64,000 nucleotides of DNA from Burkholderia sp. FERM BP-3421 (GCF_028657905.1 NZ_CP117782.1:1550001-1614000), one strand, 5' to 3'. Shown: positions 10,061 to 19,220, numbered from the stretch's first letter. The notes: generated by a model from the letters alone, not told the origin. Numbers and translations are program-made.

Positions 10061-10854
10061 GCCTGCTCGTCAAGGGCGCGGCCGGCGCGACCATCGCGGA
10101 GGTCACGCCGGCATCCGCGCACTGGAAGCACGTGGGCTTCGCCGCCTACCGCCTCGCCGCCGGCGAGGCGCGCGCGCTGCACGAGACGTCGCGCGAGATG
10201 TGCATCGTGGTATTGACGGGCTCCGTCGACATCGAGGCCGACGACGGCACGCGCTGGACCGCGCTCGGCTCGCGCGACAGCGTGTTCGACGGCGTCGCGC
10301 CCTACGCGCTGTACCTGCCGCCCGGGCGGCGCGTGACCGTGCACGCGACGCGCGACGCCGAACTCGGCGTCGCGAGCGCGCCCGCGACCGGCCGTTATCC
10401 GGCGCGCCTCATCAAGCCGTCGCAGATGAAGCGCTCGGTGCGCGGCAGCGGCGCGAACACCCGCTACGTGTGCGATATCCTGCCGCAGGGCGAGGATGCG
10501 GAAGCGCTGCTCGTGGTCGAGGTGCGCACGCCGTCCGGGCATTCGTCGAGCTATCCGCCGCACAAGCACGACACCGATGCGATCCCCGCCGAAAGCGCGC
10601 TCGAGGAAACCTATTACCACCGCGTGCATCCGCCGCAGGGCTTCGTGTTCCAGCGCGTGTACACGGATGCGCGCGACCTCGACGAATCGATGGCCGCCTG
10701 CGACCACGACGTCGTGCTGGTGCCGCGCGGCTATCACCCGGTCGTCGTGCCGTACGGCTACGAGTCCTATTACCTGAACGTGATGGCGGGCCCGACGCGC
10801 GTCTGGCACTTCAAGAACGACCCCGCGCACGAATGGATGATCGAGCCGCGCTGA
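10057..10854 (+). CDS. iolB: 5-deoxy-glucuronate isomerase IolB
   Basis: A 265-residue double-cupin enzyme that converts 5-deoxy-glucuronate to 2-deoxy-5-keto-gluconate, the IolC substrate. The motifs SSYPPHKHDTD and EETYYHRVHPPQGF, and a C-terminal GYHPVVVPYGYESYYLNVMAG, match IolB. It is the last gene of the importer-iolCDEB operon. Its stop lies 10 bases from that of the convergent regulator gene, and no clear terminator hairpin was seen between them. iolA and iolI are absent from this window. Confidence 0.94.
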   Translation: MSLLVKGAAGATIAEVTPASAHWKHVGFAAYRLAAGEARALHETSREMCIVVLTGSVDIEADDGTRWTALGSRDSVFDGVAPYALYLPPGRRVTVHATRDAELGVASAPATGRYPARLIKPSQMKRSVRGSGANTRYVCDILPQGEDAEALLVVEVRTPSGHSSSYPPHKHDTDAIPAESALEETYYHRVHPPQGFVFQRVYTDARDLDESMAACDHDVVLVPRGYHPVVVPYGYESYYLNVMAGPTRVWHFKNDPAHEWMIEPR

Positions 10855-10864
10855 CGGCGCGCGC

Positions 10865-11305
10865 TCAGCGCGGCGGGTCGTCGGCCGGCGGCGCGTCGAG
10901 TCCCGGCGCGTCGTCGGGAAACTGATCGATCAATTGATGGATCAGGTAGCGCCGCTGCGGCGACAGCGCGCCGATGCGCGAGGCCAGTTCGAGCGTCTCG
11001 GCGGTCGGCGGATAGCGGGTGTCGCGCGGCAGCCGCGCCGGCTTGCGCGCGGCCGGCGCCGGGCCGTAGTGCAGCCAGTGCAGGTCGACGTCGAGCCAGT
11101 CGGCGAAGGTTTCGAGCTTGTCGCGGGCCGGGATCGTGCGCCCGGTCAGCCATTTGTGGGCGGTTTGCGGCGAGACCGACATGCCCGGGTAGCGCAGGTT
11201 GAAGCGGTTCGCCAGTTCGGTCGGGCCCGGCATCCGGCCGTGGCGGCGCTGAATGGCCAGTTTCAGACGGGCGGCGAAGGCCGCTTTTTCTTCGGGCGTC
11301 GGCAT
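10865..11305 (-). CDS. Small helix-turn-helix (XRE-like) regulator
   Basis: A 146-residue protein with an N-terminal lambda-repressor-like helix-turn-helix. Residues about 12-70 include PTELANRFNLRYPGMSVSPQTAHKW followed by a characteristic WLTGRTIPARDKLETFADWLDV. Such proteins resemble phage-type repressors that have become chromosomal regulators. The C-terminus is proline-rich and acidic. ATG 11305 is chosen because PTPEEKAAFAARLKLA begins the domain. An upstream ATG at 11344 is also possible and neither has a strong ribosome site. Target genes are unknown. Confidence 0.7.
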   Translation of the reverse strand: MPTPEEKAAFAARLKLAIQRRHGRMPGPTELANRFNLRYPGMSVSPQTAHKWLTGRTIPARDKLETFADWLDVDLHWLHYGPAPAARKPARLPRDTRYPPTAETLELASRIGALSPQRRYLIHQLIDQFPDDAPGLDAPPADDPPR

Positions 11306-11503
11306 AGCCGGGATTGTGTCGCCCGCGCCGCGCCATGCGATCAATCAACCGCGCCAAACTTCAACCAAACAGGAAACAACTATCCCAAATAAGAATTTTC
11401 CGGCGCCCGGGCGATCGCTGCAAGCCTGGTCAGCCCGGCGCGGCCCGCACGGCCTCGCGACCCTTGCCCGGCGGGGATTTGTCTCGAAAAAAATCAAACG
11501 CGG
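11306..11503. other. Intergenic region, no gene seen
   Basis: About 200 bases between the start of the regulator and the end of the liv-type operon, both on the minus strand. It contains an AT-richer patch (11380-11400) that may hold the regulator's promoter. No convincing -35/-10 pair or terminator was identified. Confidence 0.4.
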
Positions 11504-12199
11504 TCAGCCGGCCGCGAGCCAGCGTGCGACGACGTCCGGATCGAGCGCATCGGCCGGCCCCTCATGGACGATCTCGCCGCGCCCCATCACCGCGACGCGC
11601 GACGCGACCGCCGGGGCGAGCTGCATGCGCTGTTCGATGAGCAGGATCGCGACGCCGCGCGCGCGCAGTTCGACGAGGCAGGCCCGCACCTGCGCGACCA
11701 CGGCCGGCGCGAGCCCTTCCGCCGGCTCGTCGACGATCAGGAGGCGCGGCGCGCCGACCAGCGCGCGCGCCAGCGCGAGCATCTGCTGCTCGCCGCCCGA
11801 CAGCACGCCCGCGCGCGCGTCCCAGCGCGCGGCGAGCGCCGGGAAGCGCGCGCGCGCCGCATCGAGCGCGTCGCGCGCGGAATCGGGCCCGAGCCCCAGG
11901 CGCAGGTTGTCGCGCACGCTCAGCAGCGGAAACACGTCGCGCTGCTCGGCCACGTAGCCGAGCCCGCGCCGCGCGATCGCGAAGGTCGGCGCGCCCGCCA
12001 GTTCCACGCCGTCGAAACGGATCGAGCCGGCCACCGGCAGCATGCCCATGATCGCCTTCGCGAGCGTCGAGCGGCCCGAGCCGTTGCGGCCGACGAGCGC
12101 CAGCGCCTCGCCGCGCGCGAGCGTCAGGTCGACGCCGTTCAACACGTGCCGCGCGCCATAGCCGGCCCGCACCGCGCGCAATTCGAGCAGGCCGCTCAT
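11504..12199 (-). CDS. livF: Branched-chain amino-acid-type ABC transporter ATPase LivF
   Basis: A 231-residue LivF-family ATPase with ABC signature LSGGEQQ and Walker B LLIVDEPAEGL. Walker A reads GRNGSGRST, so the invariant lysine (residue 43, codon 12071-12073) is arginine. That normally cripples ATP hydrolysis. It is the last gene of a six-gene minus-strand operon and overlaps livG by 4 bases (ATGA). HAAT-family transporters import branched-chain amino acids, amides or aromatic acids. The substrate here cannot be told, and no binding-protein gene is in the operon. Confidence 0.85.
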   Translation of the reverse strand: MSGLLELRAVRAGYGARHVLNGVDLTLARGEALALVGRNGSGRSTLAKAIMGMLPVAGSIRFDGVELAGAPTFAIARRGLGYVAEQRDVFPLLSVRDNLRLGLGPDSARDALDAARARFPALAARWDARAGVLSGGEQQMLALARALVGAPRLLIVDEPAEGLAPAVVAQVRACLVELRARGVAILLIEQRMQLAPAVASRVAVMGRGEIVHEGPADALDPDVVARWLAAG

Positions 12200-12951
12200 G
12201 CCGCGCCCGCCTCGCCCAGATAGGCCGCGCGCACTGCCGCGTCGGCGCGGATCTCGGCGGGGGTGCCGGTCGCGATCACCGCGCCGCGCACCAGCACCGA
12301 GATGCGATCGGCGAGCCCGAACACGGCGTCCATGTCGTGCTCGATCATCAACAGCGTGCGCCCCTCGGTGGTCGTGCGGATCAGTTCGACGATGCGCGCC
12401 GCCTGCTCGCGGCTCATGCCGGCCGTCGGTTCGTCGAACAGGAACAGCGATGCGCCGCTCGCGAGCGCGACGCCGACGTCGAGCGCGCGCTGCTCGGCAT
12501 AGCTCAGCGCGCCGGCCGGCAGGTCGCGCCGCGCGGCGAGCCCGATCGCCGCGAGCACCTCGCGCGCGGCACGGTCGACCGCGCCCGATTCGCGCAGCCG
12601 CGCCCACCACCGACGGCGCTGCGCGCCCGCCTGCTCGGCGGCGCAGCGCAGGTTGTCGAACACTGACAGGCGCTCGAACAGCGCCGTCTGCTGGAAGCTG
12701 CGCGCGATGCCGCGCCGCGCGGCCGCGTAGGGCGAGCGCGCGCGCAGCGCGACGCCGTGCAGCTGGAGCCGGCCGCGGCTCGGCGGCGTCGCGCCCGCGA
12801 TCACGTCGAACAGCGTCGACTTGCCCGCGCCGTTCGGCCCGATCAGCGCATGGCGCTCCCCCGCCTCGACCGTGAGGTCGACGCCCGCCAGCACCGTGGT
12901 CGCGCCGAAGCGCTTCTCGATGCCGGACAACACGAGCGCGGGCGCCGTCAT
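12196..12951 (-). CDS. livG: Branched-chain amino-acid-type ABC transporter ATPase LivG
   Basis: A 251-residue ATPase with an intact Walker A, GPNGAGKST, a Walker B LFLFDEPTAGMS and the LivG-type C-terminal extension ending near AAYLGEAG. The signature region reads LSYAEQRALD in place of the usual LSGGQ, as is common in LivG. It overlaps livF and livM by ATGA junctions. With LivF it would form the heterodimeric motor, and given the arginine in the LivF Walker A, LivG may carry the working site. Confidence 0.87.
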   Translation of the reverse strand: MTAPALVLSGIEKRFGATTVLAGVDLTVEAGERHALIGPNGAGKSTLFDVIAGATPPSRGRLQLHGVALRARSPYAAARRGIARSFQQTALFERLSVFDNLRCAAEQAGAQRRRWWARLRESGAVDRAAREVLAAIGLAARRDLPAGALSYAEQRALDVGVALASGASLFLFDEPTAGMSREQAARIVELIRTTTEGRTLLMIEHDMDAVFGLADRISVLVRGAVIATGTPAEIRADAAVRAAYLGEAGAA

Positions 12952-14141
12952 CGCGCCGGCTCCGCACCGCCGGCGCGGCGCGCCGCCAGCCCCAGGGCGA
13001 GGGCGAGCAGCGCCGCGCCCAGCGCGGCGCACCAGCCCGCCGGCGCATCGGCCGCGACCCGCCACGGGCCCAGCGCGGCCACGCCGCCCGCGTCCTGCGC
13101 AAAACGCCAGGCATAGCCCAGCTCGACCACGATCACCGACGCAACCACGCCCGCGAGCGCGGCCAGCAGCGCGCAGGCCGCGCGCGGCCGGTTGACGCGC
13201 GTACCCGCGGCGCGGCGCGCGGCATGGCGCGTCCATATGCCGCCGAGGCCGTCCGGCGCGGCCACCACGACTGCGACGAAACCGATGCCCAGGTACAGCA
13301 GCCACGCACGCGATACGCTCGCGACGAACACGCTGAAGAAGACCAGCAGCGCCGCGCCGACGACCGGCCCGAAGAACGTGCCCGTGCCGCCGATCACGAC
13401 CGCGAACAACACCGCGCCCGAGCGCAGCATGCCGACGCTCTCGGTCGACGCGACCTCGACGTCGATCAGGGTCAGCGTGCCCGCGATGCCCGCGAAGAAT
13501 CCGGCCACGACCATCATCGCGAAACGCACCCGGCGCGGATCGGTGCCGAGCGCCGCGACCCGCGCCGGATTGTCCCGCACCGCGTTCGCGAGACGCGCGA
13601 ACGGCGTGCGCGTGAACGCGCGCATCGCCAGCGCGGCCAGCATGCACCAGCCGGCGATCAGCGCATAGGCATGGGGCGACGGACCGTACCAGGCGGCGTC
13701 GCGCGCGCGGTCGATCGGCACGCCGCCCGGCCCGCCGAACCAGTCGGGCACGCTCCACGCCGCGGCCGCGACCAGCTCGCCGAGCCCGAGCGTGATCATC
13801 GCGAACGCGGTGCCCGCGCGGCGGGTCGCGACGCTGCCGAACAGCGCGCCGAAACCCGCGCCCGCGAGCCCGCCCGCGAGCGGCAGCAGCGGCAAGGGCA
13901 GGCCGTGGCGGGCGAACACGTGGGCGGCGGCGAACGCGCCGAGCCCGGCGAGCGCCGCGTGCCCGAACGACAGCAGGCCCGTGGCGCCGAGCAGCAGGTT
14001 GTAGGACAGCGCGAGCACGATCAGCGCGGCGGTCTGCGCGAGGTAGCCGAGCACCCAGTCCTGCGGCCACAGCCACGCCGGGCCGCCCAGGCCGACGAGC
14101 AGCGCGGCCCAGGGCCACGCGCGTCGCGCGGCGCTACGCAT
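12948..14141 (-). CDS. livM: Branched-chain amino-acid-type ABC permease LivM, with C-terminal extension
   Basis: A 397-residue inner-membrane permease. The conserved LivM core is present: YNLLLGATGLLSFGHAAL, the coupling-loop region RLANAVRDNPARVAALG, and GGTGTFFGPVVGAALL. After the usual C-terminus (about residue 315) it continues for about 80 residues with two further hydrophobic stretches, which is longer than ordinary LivM proteins. The start overlaps the livH stop by 8 bases and the stop overlaps livG by 4. Confidence 0.85.
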   Translation of the reverse strand: MRSAARRAWPWAALLVGLGGPAWLWPQDWVLGYLAQTAALIVLALSYNLLLGATGLLSFGHAALAGLGAFAAAHVFARHGLPLPLLPLAGGLAGAGFGALFGSVATRRAGTAFAMITLGLGELVAAAAWSVPDWFGGPGGVPIDRARDAAWYGPSPHAYALIAGWCMLAALAMRAFTRTPFARLANAVRDNPARVAALGTDPRRVRFAMMVVAGFFAGIAGTLTLIDVEVASTESVGMLRSGAVLFAVVIGGTGTFFGPVVGAALLVFFSVFVASVSRAWLLYLGIGFVAVVVAAPDGLGGIWTRHAARRAAGTRVNRPRAACALLAALAGVVASVIVVELGYAWRFAQDAGGVAALGPWRVAADAPAGWCAALGAALLALALGLAARRAGGAEPAR

Positions 14142-15069
14142 CGGCGCGCTCGCCGGACAGGCCGCGCGCCCGGCACGCGAGCACCGCGACGAGCAGCAGA
14201 TAAGGCGTCAGCGGCGCGAGTTGCGCGCAGGTCAGCGCGCCCCAGGCGGGCGGCAGCGCGATGCCCGCCCGTTCCGCGAGCGCGCCGAGCGAGGCGCTGC
14301 TCGCGGCGGCGAAGGTCTGCACCCAACCGACCAGCAGCGACGCGGCGAGCGCGCCGCCGAGCGAGCCGAGCCCACCGATCACGACCACGGCGAACACGAC
14401 CGAGCCCATCGTCTCGGCCATCGCGGGTTCGAGCACCGCGAGCGGCGCGCCGATCACGCCGGCGAGCGCCGCCAGCGCGGCGCCCGCCGCGAACACGACC
14501 GTCATCAGGCGCGGCACGTCGTGGCCGAGCGCCTCGACCGCCCCGCGGTGCGTCAGCGCCGCGCGCACCACGAGGCCCGTGCGCGACACGCGCAAGCCCA
14601 CCCCCAGCGCGACCAGCATCGCGACCGACGCGGCCATCATGAACGCGCGATAGCGCGACAACGTGACGCCGCCCCAGGTCGCCAACGGCCCGTCGAGCGC
14701 GGCCGGCACCGTGGTGGCGAGCGGCGCGAGCCCCCACGCGAACTTGACCGCCTCGGCGATCAGGTAGGCGAGGCCGAAGGTGAGCAGCAGTTCGCCCAGG
14801 TGTCCGCGCGCCTTCACGCGCCGCAGCAGGCCGCGCTCGATCAGCGCGCCGAGGCCGCCGACCGCGAGCGGCGCGAGCACGAGCGCCGCCCAGAAGCCCG
14901 CGTGCGCGGCGATCGCGTAGCCGGCGTACGCGCCCAGCATGTAGAAGCCCGCATGCGCGAAATTGAGCACGCCGAGCATGCTGAAGACGAGCGTCAGCCC
15001 GGCGGACAGCATGAACAACAACAGCCCGTAGCTCACGCCGTTCAGCGTGGTGACGATCAGCGACTGCAC
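14134..15069 (-). CDS. livH: Branched-chain amino-acid-type ABC permease LivH
   Basis: A 311-residue permease with about eight hydrophobic segments. The start LNGVSYGLLLFMLSAGLTLVFSMLGVLNFAHAGFYMLGAY is cited here only as its separate parts SYGLLLFMLSAGLTL and VLNFAHAGFYMLGAY, both diagnostic of LivH. A GTG at 15067-15069 is chosen as start because it follows TAGAGGC at good spacing and gives the expected short N-terminus. Upstream ATGs would overlap the thioesterase gene. The EAA-like loop (RAALTHRGAVEALGHDV) is intact. Confidence 0.85.
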   Translation of the reverse strand: MQSLIVTTLNGVSYGLLLFMLSAGLTLVFSMLGVLNFAHAGFYMLGAYAGYAIAAHAGFWAALVLAPLAVGGLGALIERGLLRRVKARGHLGELLLTFGLAYLIAEAVKFAWGLAPLATTVPAALDGPLATWGGVTLSRYRAFMMAASVAMLVALGVGLRVSRTGLVVRAALTHRGAVEALGHDVPRLMTVVFAAGAALAALAGVIGAPLAVLEPAMAETMGSVVFAVVVIGGLGSLGGALAASLLVGWVQTFAAASSASLGALAERAGIALPPAWGALTCAQLAPLTPYLLLVAVLACRARGLSGERADA

Positions 15070-15079
15070 GCGTGCGCCT

Positions 15080-15520
15080 CTACCGCGCGAGCGGCGCGAG
15101 CGCGGCGCGCAAGGCGTCGGGCAGCGCGACCGGCCGGCGGCTCGCGCGATCGACGTAGACATGCACGAAGTGCCCTTGCGCGGCCGCCGTCGCCTCGCCT
15201 TCCGCGAACAGCCCGATCTCGTAGCGCACGCTCGAATTGCCGAGCTTCGCGACCCGCAGGCCCGCGTCGACACGCTGCGGAAACACGAGCGGCGCGAAGT
15301 AGTTGCAGTGGGTCTCGACGACGAGCCCGATGGTCGCGCCGTGCTCGACGTCGAGCACGCGCGCGCGGATCAGGTATTCGTTCACCACGGTGTCGAAGTA
15401 GCTGTAGTAGACGACGTTGTTCACGTGGCCGTAGACATCGTTGTCCATCCAGCGCGTGCTGATCGGCAGGCTATGCGGATAGGCGCTGCGCGGCAGCGCG
15501 ACGGGCTTGGCGTCGGACAT
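15080..15520 (-). CDS. Acyl-CoA thioesterase, hotdog fold (4-hydroxybenzoyl-CoA type)
   Basis: A 146-residue single hotdog-domain protein of the YbgC/4-hydroxybenzoyl-CoA thioesterase group. The helix-start motif MDNDVYGHVNNVVYYSYFD is visible, with an Asp in the usual catalytic position. It would cleave a short or aromatic acyl-CoA in the cytoplasm. It lies 6 bases after an Fe-alcohol dehydrogenase gene and 10 before livH, so it belongs to the transporter operon. The substrate is unknown. Confidence 0.85.
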   Translation of the reverse strand: MSDAKPVALPRSAYPHSLPISTRWMDNDVYGHVNNVVYYSYFDTVVNEYLIRARVLDVEHGATIGLVVETHCNYFAPLVFPQRVDAGLRVAKLGNSSVRYEIGLFAEGEATAAAQGHFVHVYVDRASRRPVALPDALRAALAPLAR

Positions 15521-15526
15521 GGTCGG

Positions 15527-16675
15527 TCAGAGGGATTCGGTGAGCATGCGGCGATAGTCGGCGGCGGTCGCGAGGCGCGGATTGGTCTTGTGGCAATGGT
15601 CGGCGAGCGCGCCCTCGATCACGTGATCGAACACGTCCGCGCGCACGCCCATCTGCGCCAGGCCCGTCGGCAGGCCGAGCCGCGCGCTCAGGTCGTGCAG
15701 CGCCTGCGGCAGGTCCGCGCGCTCGGGCAGGTTCATCACGCGGCGCATGCGCGCGTAGCGGCGTTCAGCCACCACGCTCGGCGCATCCGCGTTGAAGCGC
15801 AGCACCGCGGGCAGCACCACCGCGTTCAGCGTGCCGTGATGCAGCGAGGTCGCGCCGTTCACCTTCACGCCGCCCAGCGGGTGCGACAGCGAGTGCACGC
15901 AGCCGAGCCCTTTCTGGAACGCCAGCGCGCCCTGCAGCGACGCGCTCATCATCGCGAGACGCGCCTCGCGGTCGCCGCCGTCGCGGGTCGCGCGTTCGAC
16001 GTGGGCCCACGCGCGTTCGAGCCCGTCGAGCGCGATGCCGTCGGCGGGCGGATTATACGCGGGCGCGAGGAAGGTCTCGATGCAGTGGGCGATCGCATCC
16101 ATGCCGGTCGCGGCCGTGAGCCCGGGCGGCAGGCCGAGCGTGAGCGCCGGGTCGCAGATCGCCGCCTTCGGCAGCAGATGCCACGAATGGAAGCCGAGCT
16201 TGCGGCCGTCCGCGAGGATCAGGATCGCGCCGCGCGCGACCTCGCTGCCGGTGCCCGAGGTGGTCGGCACCGCGATCAGCGGCGCGGCGGCGGCCGTGAT
16301 CTGCGCGCTGCCGCCCTCGATCGTCGCGTAGCGGGCCAGCGGCCCGGGATGCGTCGCGGCGAGCGCGACGCCCTTCGCGAGGTCGATCGACGACCCGCCG
16401 CCGATCGCGATCAGGCCGTCGCAGCCCGCGTCGCGATAGCGTTGCGCGGCGGCCAGCACCGCGGCCTCGGTCGGATTGGACGGCGTCTCGTCGAACACAG
16501 GCGGCGCGCCCATGCCGAGCGCGTCGAGCGCGCGCGCGACGAGCCCTGCCGCCGCCACGCCGCGGTCGGTCACGACGAGCGGCCGCGCGATGCCGTTGCG
16601 CGCGCATTCGGACGGCAGCATGGCGAGCGCGTCGTCGCCGAGATGGATGTGGGTCAGATAGTAGAGATAGGCCAC
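15527..16675 (-). CDS. Iron-containing (group III) alcohol dehydrogenase
   Basis: A 382-residue Fe-ADH. The NAD-binding GGGSSIDLAKG and TTSGTGSE are visible, as is a metal site of one Asp and three His (AICDP, MDAIAHCIETF, HSLSHPLGG and SLHHGTLNAV regions). Start GTG 16675 follows a near-perfect AGGAGGG site. The family oxidises or reduces short alcohols, hydroxybutyrate and similar substrates. As first gene of the operon with a thioesterase and a HAAT importer, it suggests uptake and oxidation of an organic or amino acid. That pathway is inference. Confidence 0.88.
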   Translation of the reverse strand: MAYLYYLTHIHLGDDALAMLPSECARNGIARPLVVTDRGVAAAGLVARALDALGMGAPPVFDETPSNPTEAAVLAAAQRYRDAGCDGLIAIGGGSSIDLAKGVALAATHPGPLARYATIEGGSAQITAAAAPLIAVPTTSGTGSEVARGAILILADGRKLGFHSWHLLPKAAICDPALTLGLPPGLTAATGMDAIAHCIETFLAPAYNPPADGIALDGLERAWAHVERATRDGGDREARLAMMSASLQGALAFQKGLGCVHSLSHPLGGVKVNGATSLHHGTLNAVVLPAVLRFNADAPSVVAERRYARMRRVMNLPERADLPQALHDLSARLGLPTGLAQMGVRADVFDHVIEGALADHCHKTNPRLATAADYRRMLTESL

Positions 16676-16837
16676 CGCGTCCCCTCCTCGCCCCCGTCGT
16701 GCTGGACAGGACGCCGCCGCGCGGGCGAACATGCGGCGTCCGCGGCGCGAGCGCGCCGCAGCGGCAAGCATACCGCGCGACGGCGGCGGACGTCGTGCGG
16801 CCCGTCGTGACCCGCCGATCTTTTCCGAGGAATCGCC

Positions 16838-17176
16838 ATGACCGACCCGCACCTGATCACCACCGCCTTCGACCTGCCCGGCTACCGGATCGAACGCAGC
16901 CTCGGCGTCGCGCGCGGCATCGTCGTGCGCTCGCGCTCGATCGTCGGCTCGTTCGGCGCGGCGATACAAACCCTGTTCGGCGGCAATATCTCGCTCTATA
17001 CGTCGCTGTGCGAGCGCGCGCGGCAGGACGCCTACGAGCGCATGCTCGCCCAGATGAACGAACTGGGCGGCAACGGCCTCATCGGGATGCGCTACGACGC
17101 GACGGAAATCGGCAACGGCGTGACCGAGGTGCTGTGTTACGGCACGGTGGTGCGGGTCGTCGCGGCGGATCGCTGA
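16838..17176 (+). CDS. YbjQ/UPF0145-family heavy-metal-binding-like protein
   Basis: A 112-residue protein of the YbjQ family (pentameric cytoplasmic proteins of uncertain function, sometimes called heavy-metal binding). The LPGYRIERSLGVARGIVVRS start and GGNGLIGMRYDATEIGNGVTEVLCYGT tail are family hallmarks; only short parts are quoted. ATG 16838 follows GAGGA. It is a single gene, divergent from the Fe-ADH gene and convergent with the NUDIX gene. Confidence 0.85.
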   Translation: MTDPHLITTAFDLPGYRIERSLGVARGIVVRSRSIVGSFGAAIQTLFGGNISLYTSLCERARQDAYERMLAQMNELGGNGLIGMRYDATEIGNGVTEVLCYGTVVRVVAADR

Positions 17177-17282
17177 CGCGGCCGGCGCGCGGCGCTCGGG
17201 GCGCAGGCGGCCGGGCGAACGCCGCGCCACGGCTCCCCCGGCGCGCAGGATCAGTCAGGGCAGCAAGCGGCCGTGCCCGGCC

Positions 17283-17822
17283 TTACTGCCCCGGCCGCTC
17301 AACGAACTCGAACGGCAGGCCGCGCGCGCGCATCCAGTCGGCGACCGCCGGCCCGGTGCCGGCGCGCCACGGCCGCAGCCGCGCCGGCTCGACCAGCCGG
17401 TATTCGAGCAGCTCGGGCGACAGCGCGATCGTGCCCGACGCGCGCACGTGATACGCGACGATCAGCTCGTTCTTGCGCATGAATTCATAGACGCCGATCA
17501 GTTCCACCGATTCGGCGCGCAGCCCGGTTTCCTCCAGCACCTCGCGCGCGATGCCCGCCTCGGGCGTCTCGTCGCTTTCGAGGAACCCCGTGATGAGCGC
17601 GAACATGCCTTCCGGCCAGGCTGCGTTGCGGGCCAGCAGGATGCGCCCGTCGTATTCGACGATCGCGGCCACGACCGGCAGCGGATTGTTCCAGTGGACA
17701 TAGCCGCAGGCGTCGTCGGGACAGGCGCGCCGCAGGCGGCCGCCGCCGTCTTCGGCGAGATCGGTGCGGTCGGCCAGCGGGCGGGCGCAACGCGGGCAAA
17801 AACGGTAATCGGCAGTGGTCAT
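17283..17822 (-). CDS. NUDIX hydrolase with N-terminal zinc ribbon
   Basis: A 179-residue protein. Residues 9-39 carry a four-cysteine ribbon (CPRC and CPDDAC). Residues 79-101 form a complete NUDIX box (G-x5-E-x7-REVxEETGL). Zinc-ribbon NUDIX enzymes include NAD and nucleotide pyrophosphatases. The NudC-specific SQPWPFP motif is absent, so the substrate is not assigned. It stands alone, convergent with the ybjQ-like gene and downstream of the MFS gene on the same strand. Confidence 0.85.
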   Translation of the reverse strand: MTTADYRFCPRCARPLADRTDLAEDGGGRLRRACPDDACGYVHWNNPLPVVAAIVEYDGRILLARNAAWPEGMFALITGFLESDETPEAGIAREVLEETGLRAESVELIGVYEFMRKNELIVAYHVRASGTIALSPELLEYRLVEPARLRPWRAGTGPAVADWMRARGLPFEFVERPGQ

Positions 17823-17901
17823 TGTGGGGATGAGGCGGGCGCGGACGCGCGTACAGCGGCCTGCGCGCGCCACGCCCGCGGAGCGCGGGACAGCCAGCAT
17901 T

Positions 17902-19155
17902 CTAGCGAGTTTGTCGCATGCGCGACGAGGCGCGCCAGGCCATCGTCGCGAAACCCGCCGCGCCGAGCACGAGCGACGCCGAGGCCAGCCCCAGCGCCGG
18001 CGCGAATGTCCCCGCGCGCGCGACGAGCGGCGCGGCGACGAGCGGTCCGGCGATCTGCCCGATGCCATACGACGCGGTCGCATAGCCCATCAGGCCCGCC
18101 GCGCGCTCACCGCGCAGACGGCGCGCCTCGCGCATCGCGAACAGCGTGATCGCGGTGAACGGCATCCCGAGCAGCACGCTGCCCAGCGCGAAGCCCGCCA
18201 CGGTCGGCCACGCGATGCCGAGCGCGACGCCCGCCGCCTGCAGCGCGCAACTGCCCGCGAGCAGCGCGCGATTGTCCCAGCGGATCGGCAGCCGCGCGCC
18301 GAGCAGCGCGCCCGCGATCAGCGCGGCGCCGAACATCGGCCAGAACAGGTCCGGCCACGCCGAGCCGGCCGGCAGCGCGGCGCGCGCGATCACCGGCAGG
18401 AAGGTCGCCGTGATGATGTAGCCGAAGCCCGGCAAGCCGTAGAACACCACGAGCCACCCCGCCGCGCCGCGCGGCGCGGCCTCCGCATGAGCCGTCGGCG
18501 ACGCGCCGGCGGCCACGGTCGCATGCGCGGCCGACGGCGTGAACACGCGCCACACGCACGCCGCGAGCACCGCCGACAGCAGGGCGAAGCCGATCCATCC
18601 GTAGGCCGCGCGCTGCCCGGCGAGCGCGCTGCCGAGCAGCCCCGTCGCGACGATCCCGAAACCCGGCCCGGTGTAGATCACGCCGCTCCATTCCGGCGCG
18701 TCCAGCTCCGCGAGCCGCCGCAGCCCCCATTGCGAAGCGAACACGAAGGTCCACGCGCTGACCGCGCCGGCCACGAAGCGCACGCCCGCCCACACCGCGA
18801 ACGGACTCGCGACGCCCATCGCGAGCATCAGCAGCACGGTCGCCGCGAGGCCCGCCCGCACCATGCGCGCGGGCGCGATCATGAACCGCGCGCAGGTCAG
18901 CGCGCCGACGAAATAGCCCGCGTAATTCGCGGACGCGAGCCAGCCGCCGTGCCGGATGTCGAGTTCGCCGCCGGCGAGCATCAAGGGCAGCAGCGGCGTG
19001 AACGCGAACCGGCCGATCCCGAGCGCGACCGCGAGCGTGAGCGCGCACGCCCAGGCCGCGCGACGCGCGGGCCGATCGTCGTCGGGCAGGGTTTCAACCG
19101 AGGAGAGGGACCGCGGGATCGCGGCCGGCGTACGGGACAGGGACATATCGCTCAT
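17902..19155 (-). CDS. YbfB/YjiJ-family MFS transporter
   Basis: A 417-residue membrane protein with about twelve hydrophobic segments. The ALGIGRFAFTPLLPLML motif of the first helix is typical of YbfB/YjiJ transporters, a poorly characterised MFS branch often beside LysR genes. ATG 19155 gives a cytoplasmic tail of about 33 residues before the first helix; ATG 19146 is an alternative. It diverges from a LysR gene, which probably regulates it. The substrate is unknown. Confidence 0.85.
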   Translation of the reverse strand: MSDMSLSRTPAAIPRSLSSVETLPDDDRPARRAAWACALTLAVALGIGRFAFTPLLPLMLAGGELDIRHGGWLASANYAGYFVGALTCARFMIAPARMVRAGLAATVLLMLAMGVASPFAVWAGVRFVAGAVSAWTFVFASQWGLRRLAELDAPEWSGVIYTGPGFGIVATGLLGSALAGQRAAYGWIGFALLSAVLAACVWRVFTPSAAHATVAAGASPTAHAEAAPRGAAGWLVVFYGLPGFGYIITATFLPVIARAALPAGSAWPDLFWPMFGAALIAGALLGARLPIRWDNRALLAGSCALQAAGVALGIAWPTVAGFALGSVLLGMPFTAITLFAMREARRLRGERAAGLMGYATASYGIGQIAGPLVAAPLVARAGTFAPALGLASASLVLGAAGFATMAWRASSRMRQTR

Positions 19156-19220
19156 CGCACAACAGGGGCGCCATCACGATGATGGACGCGCGCGGAGAAT
19201 TGGAATGCGCTCAATGTAGC

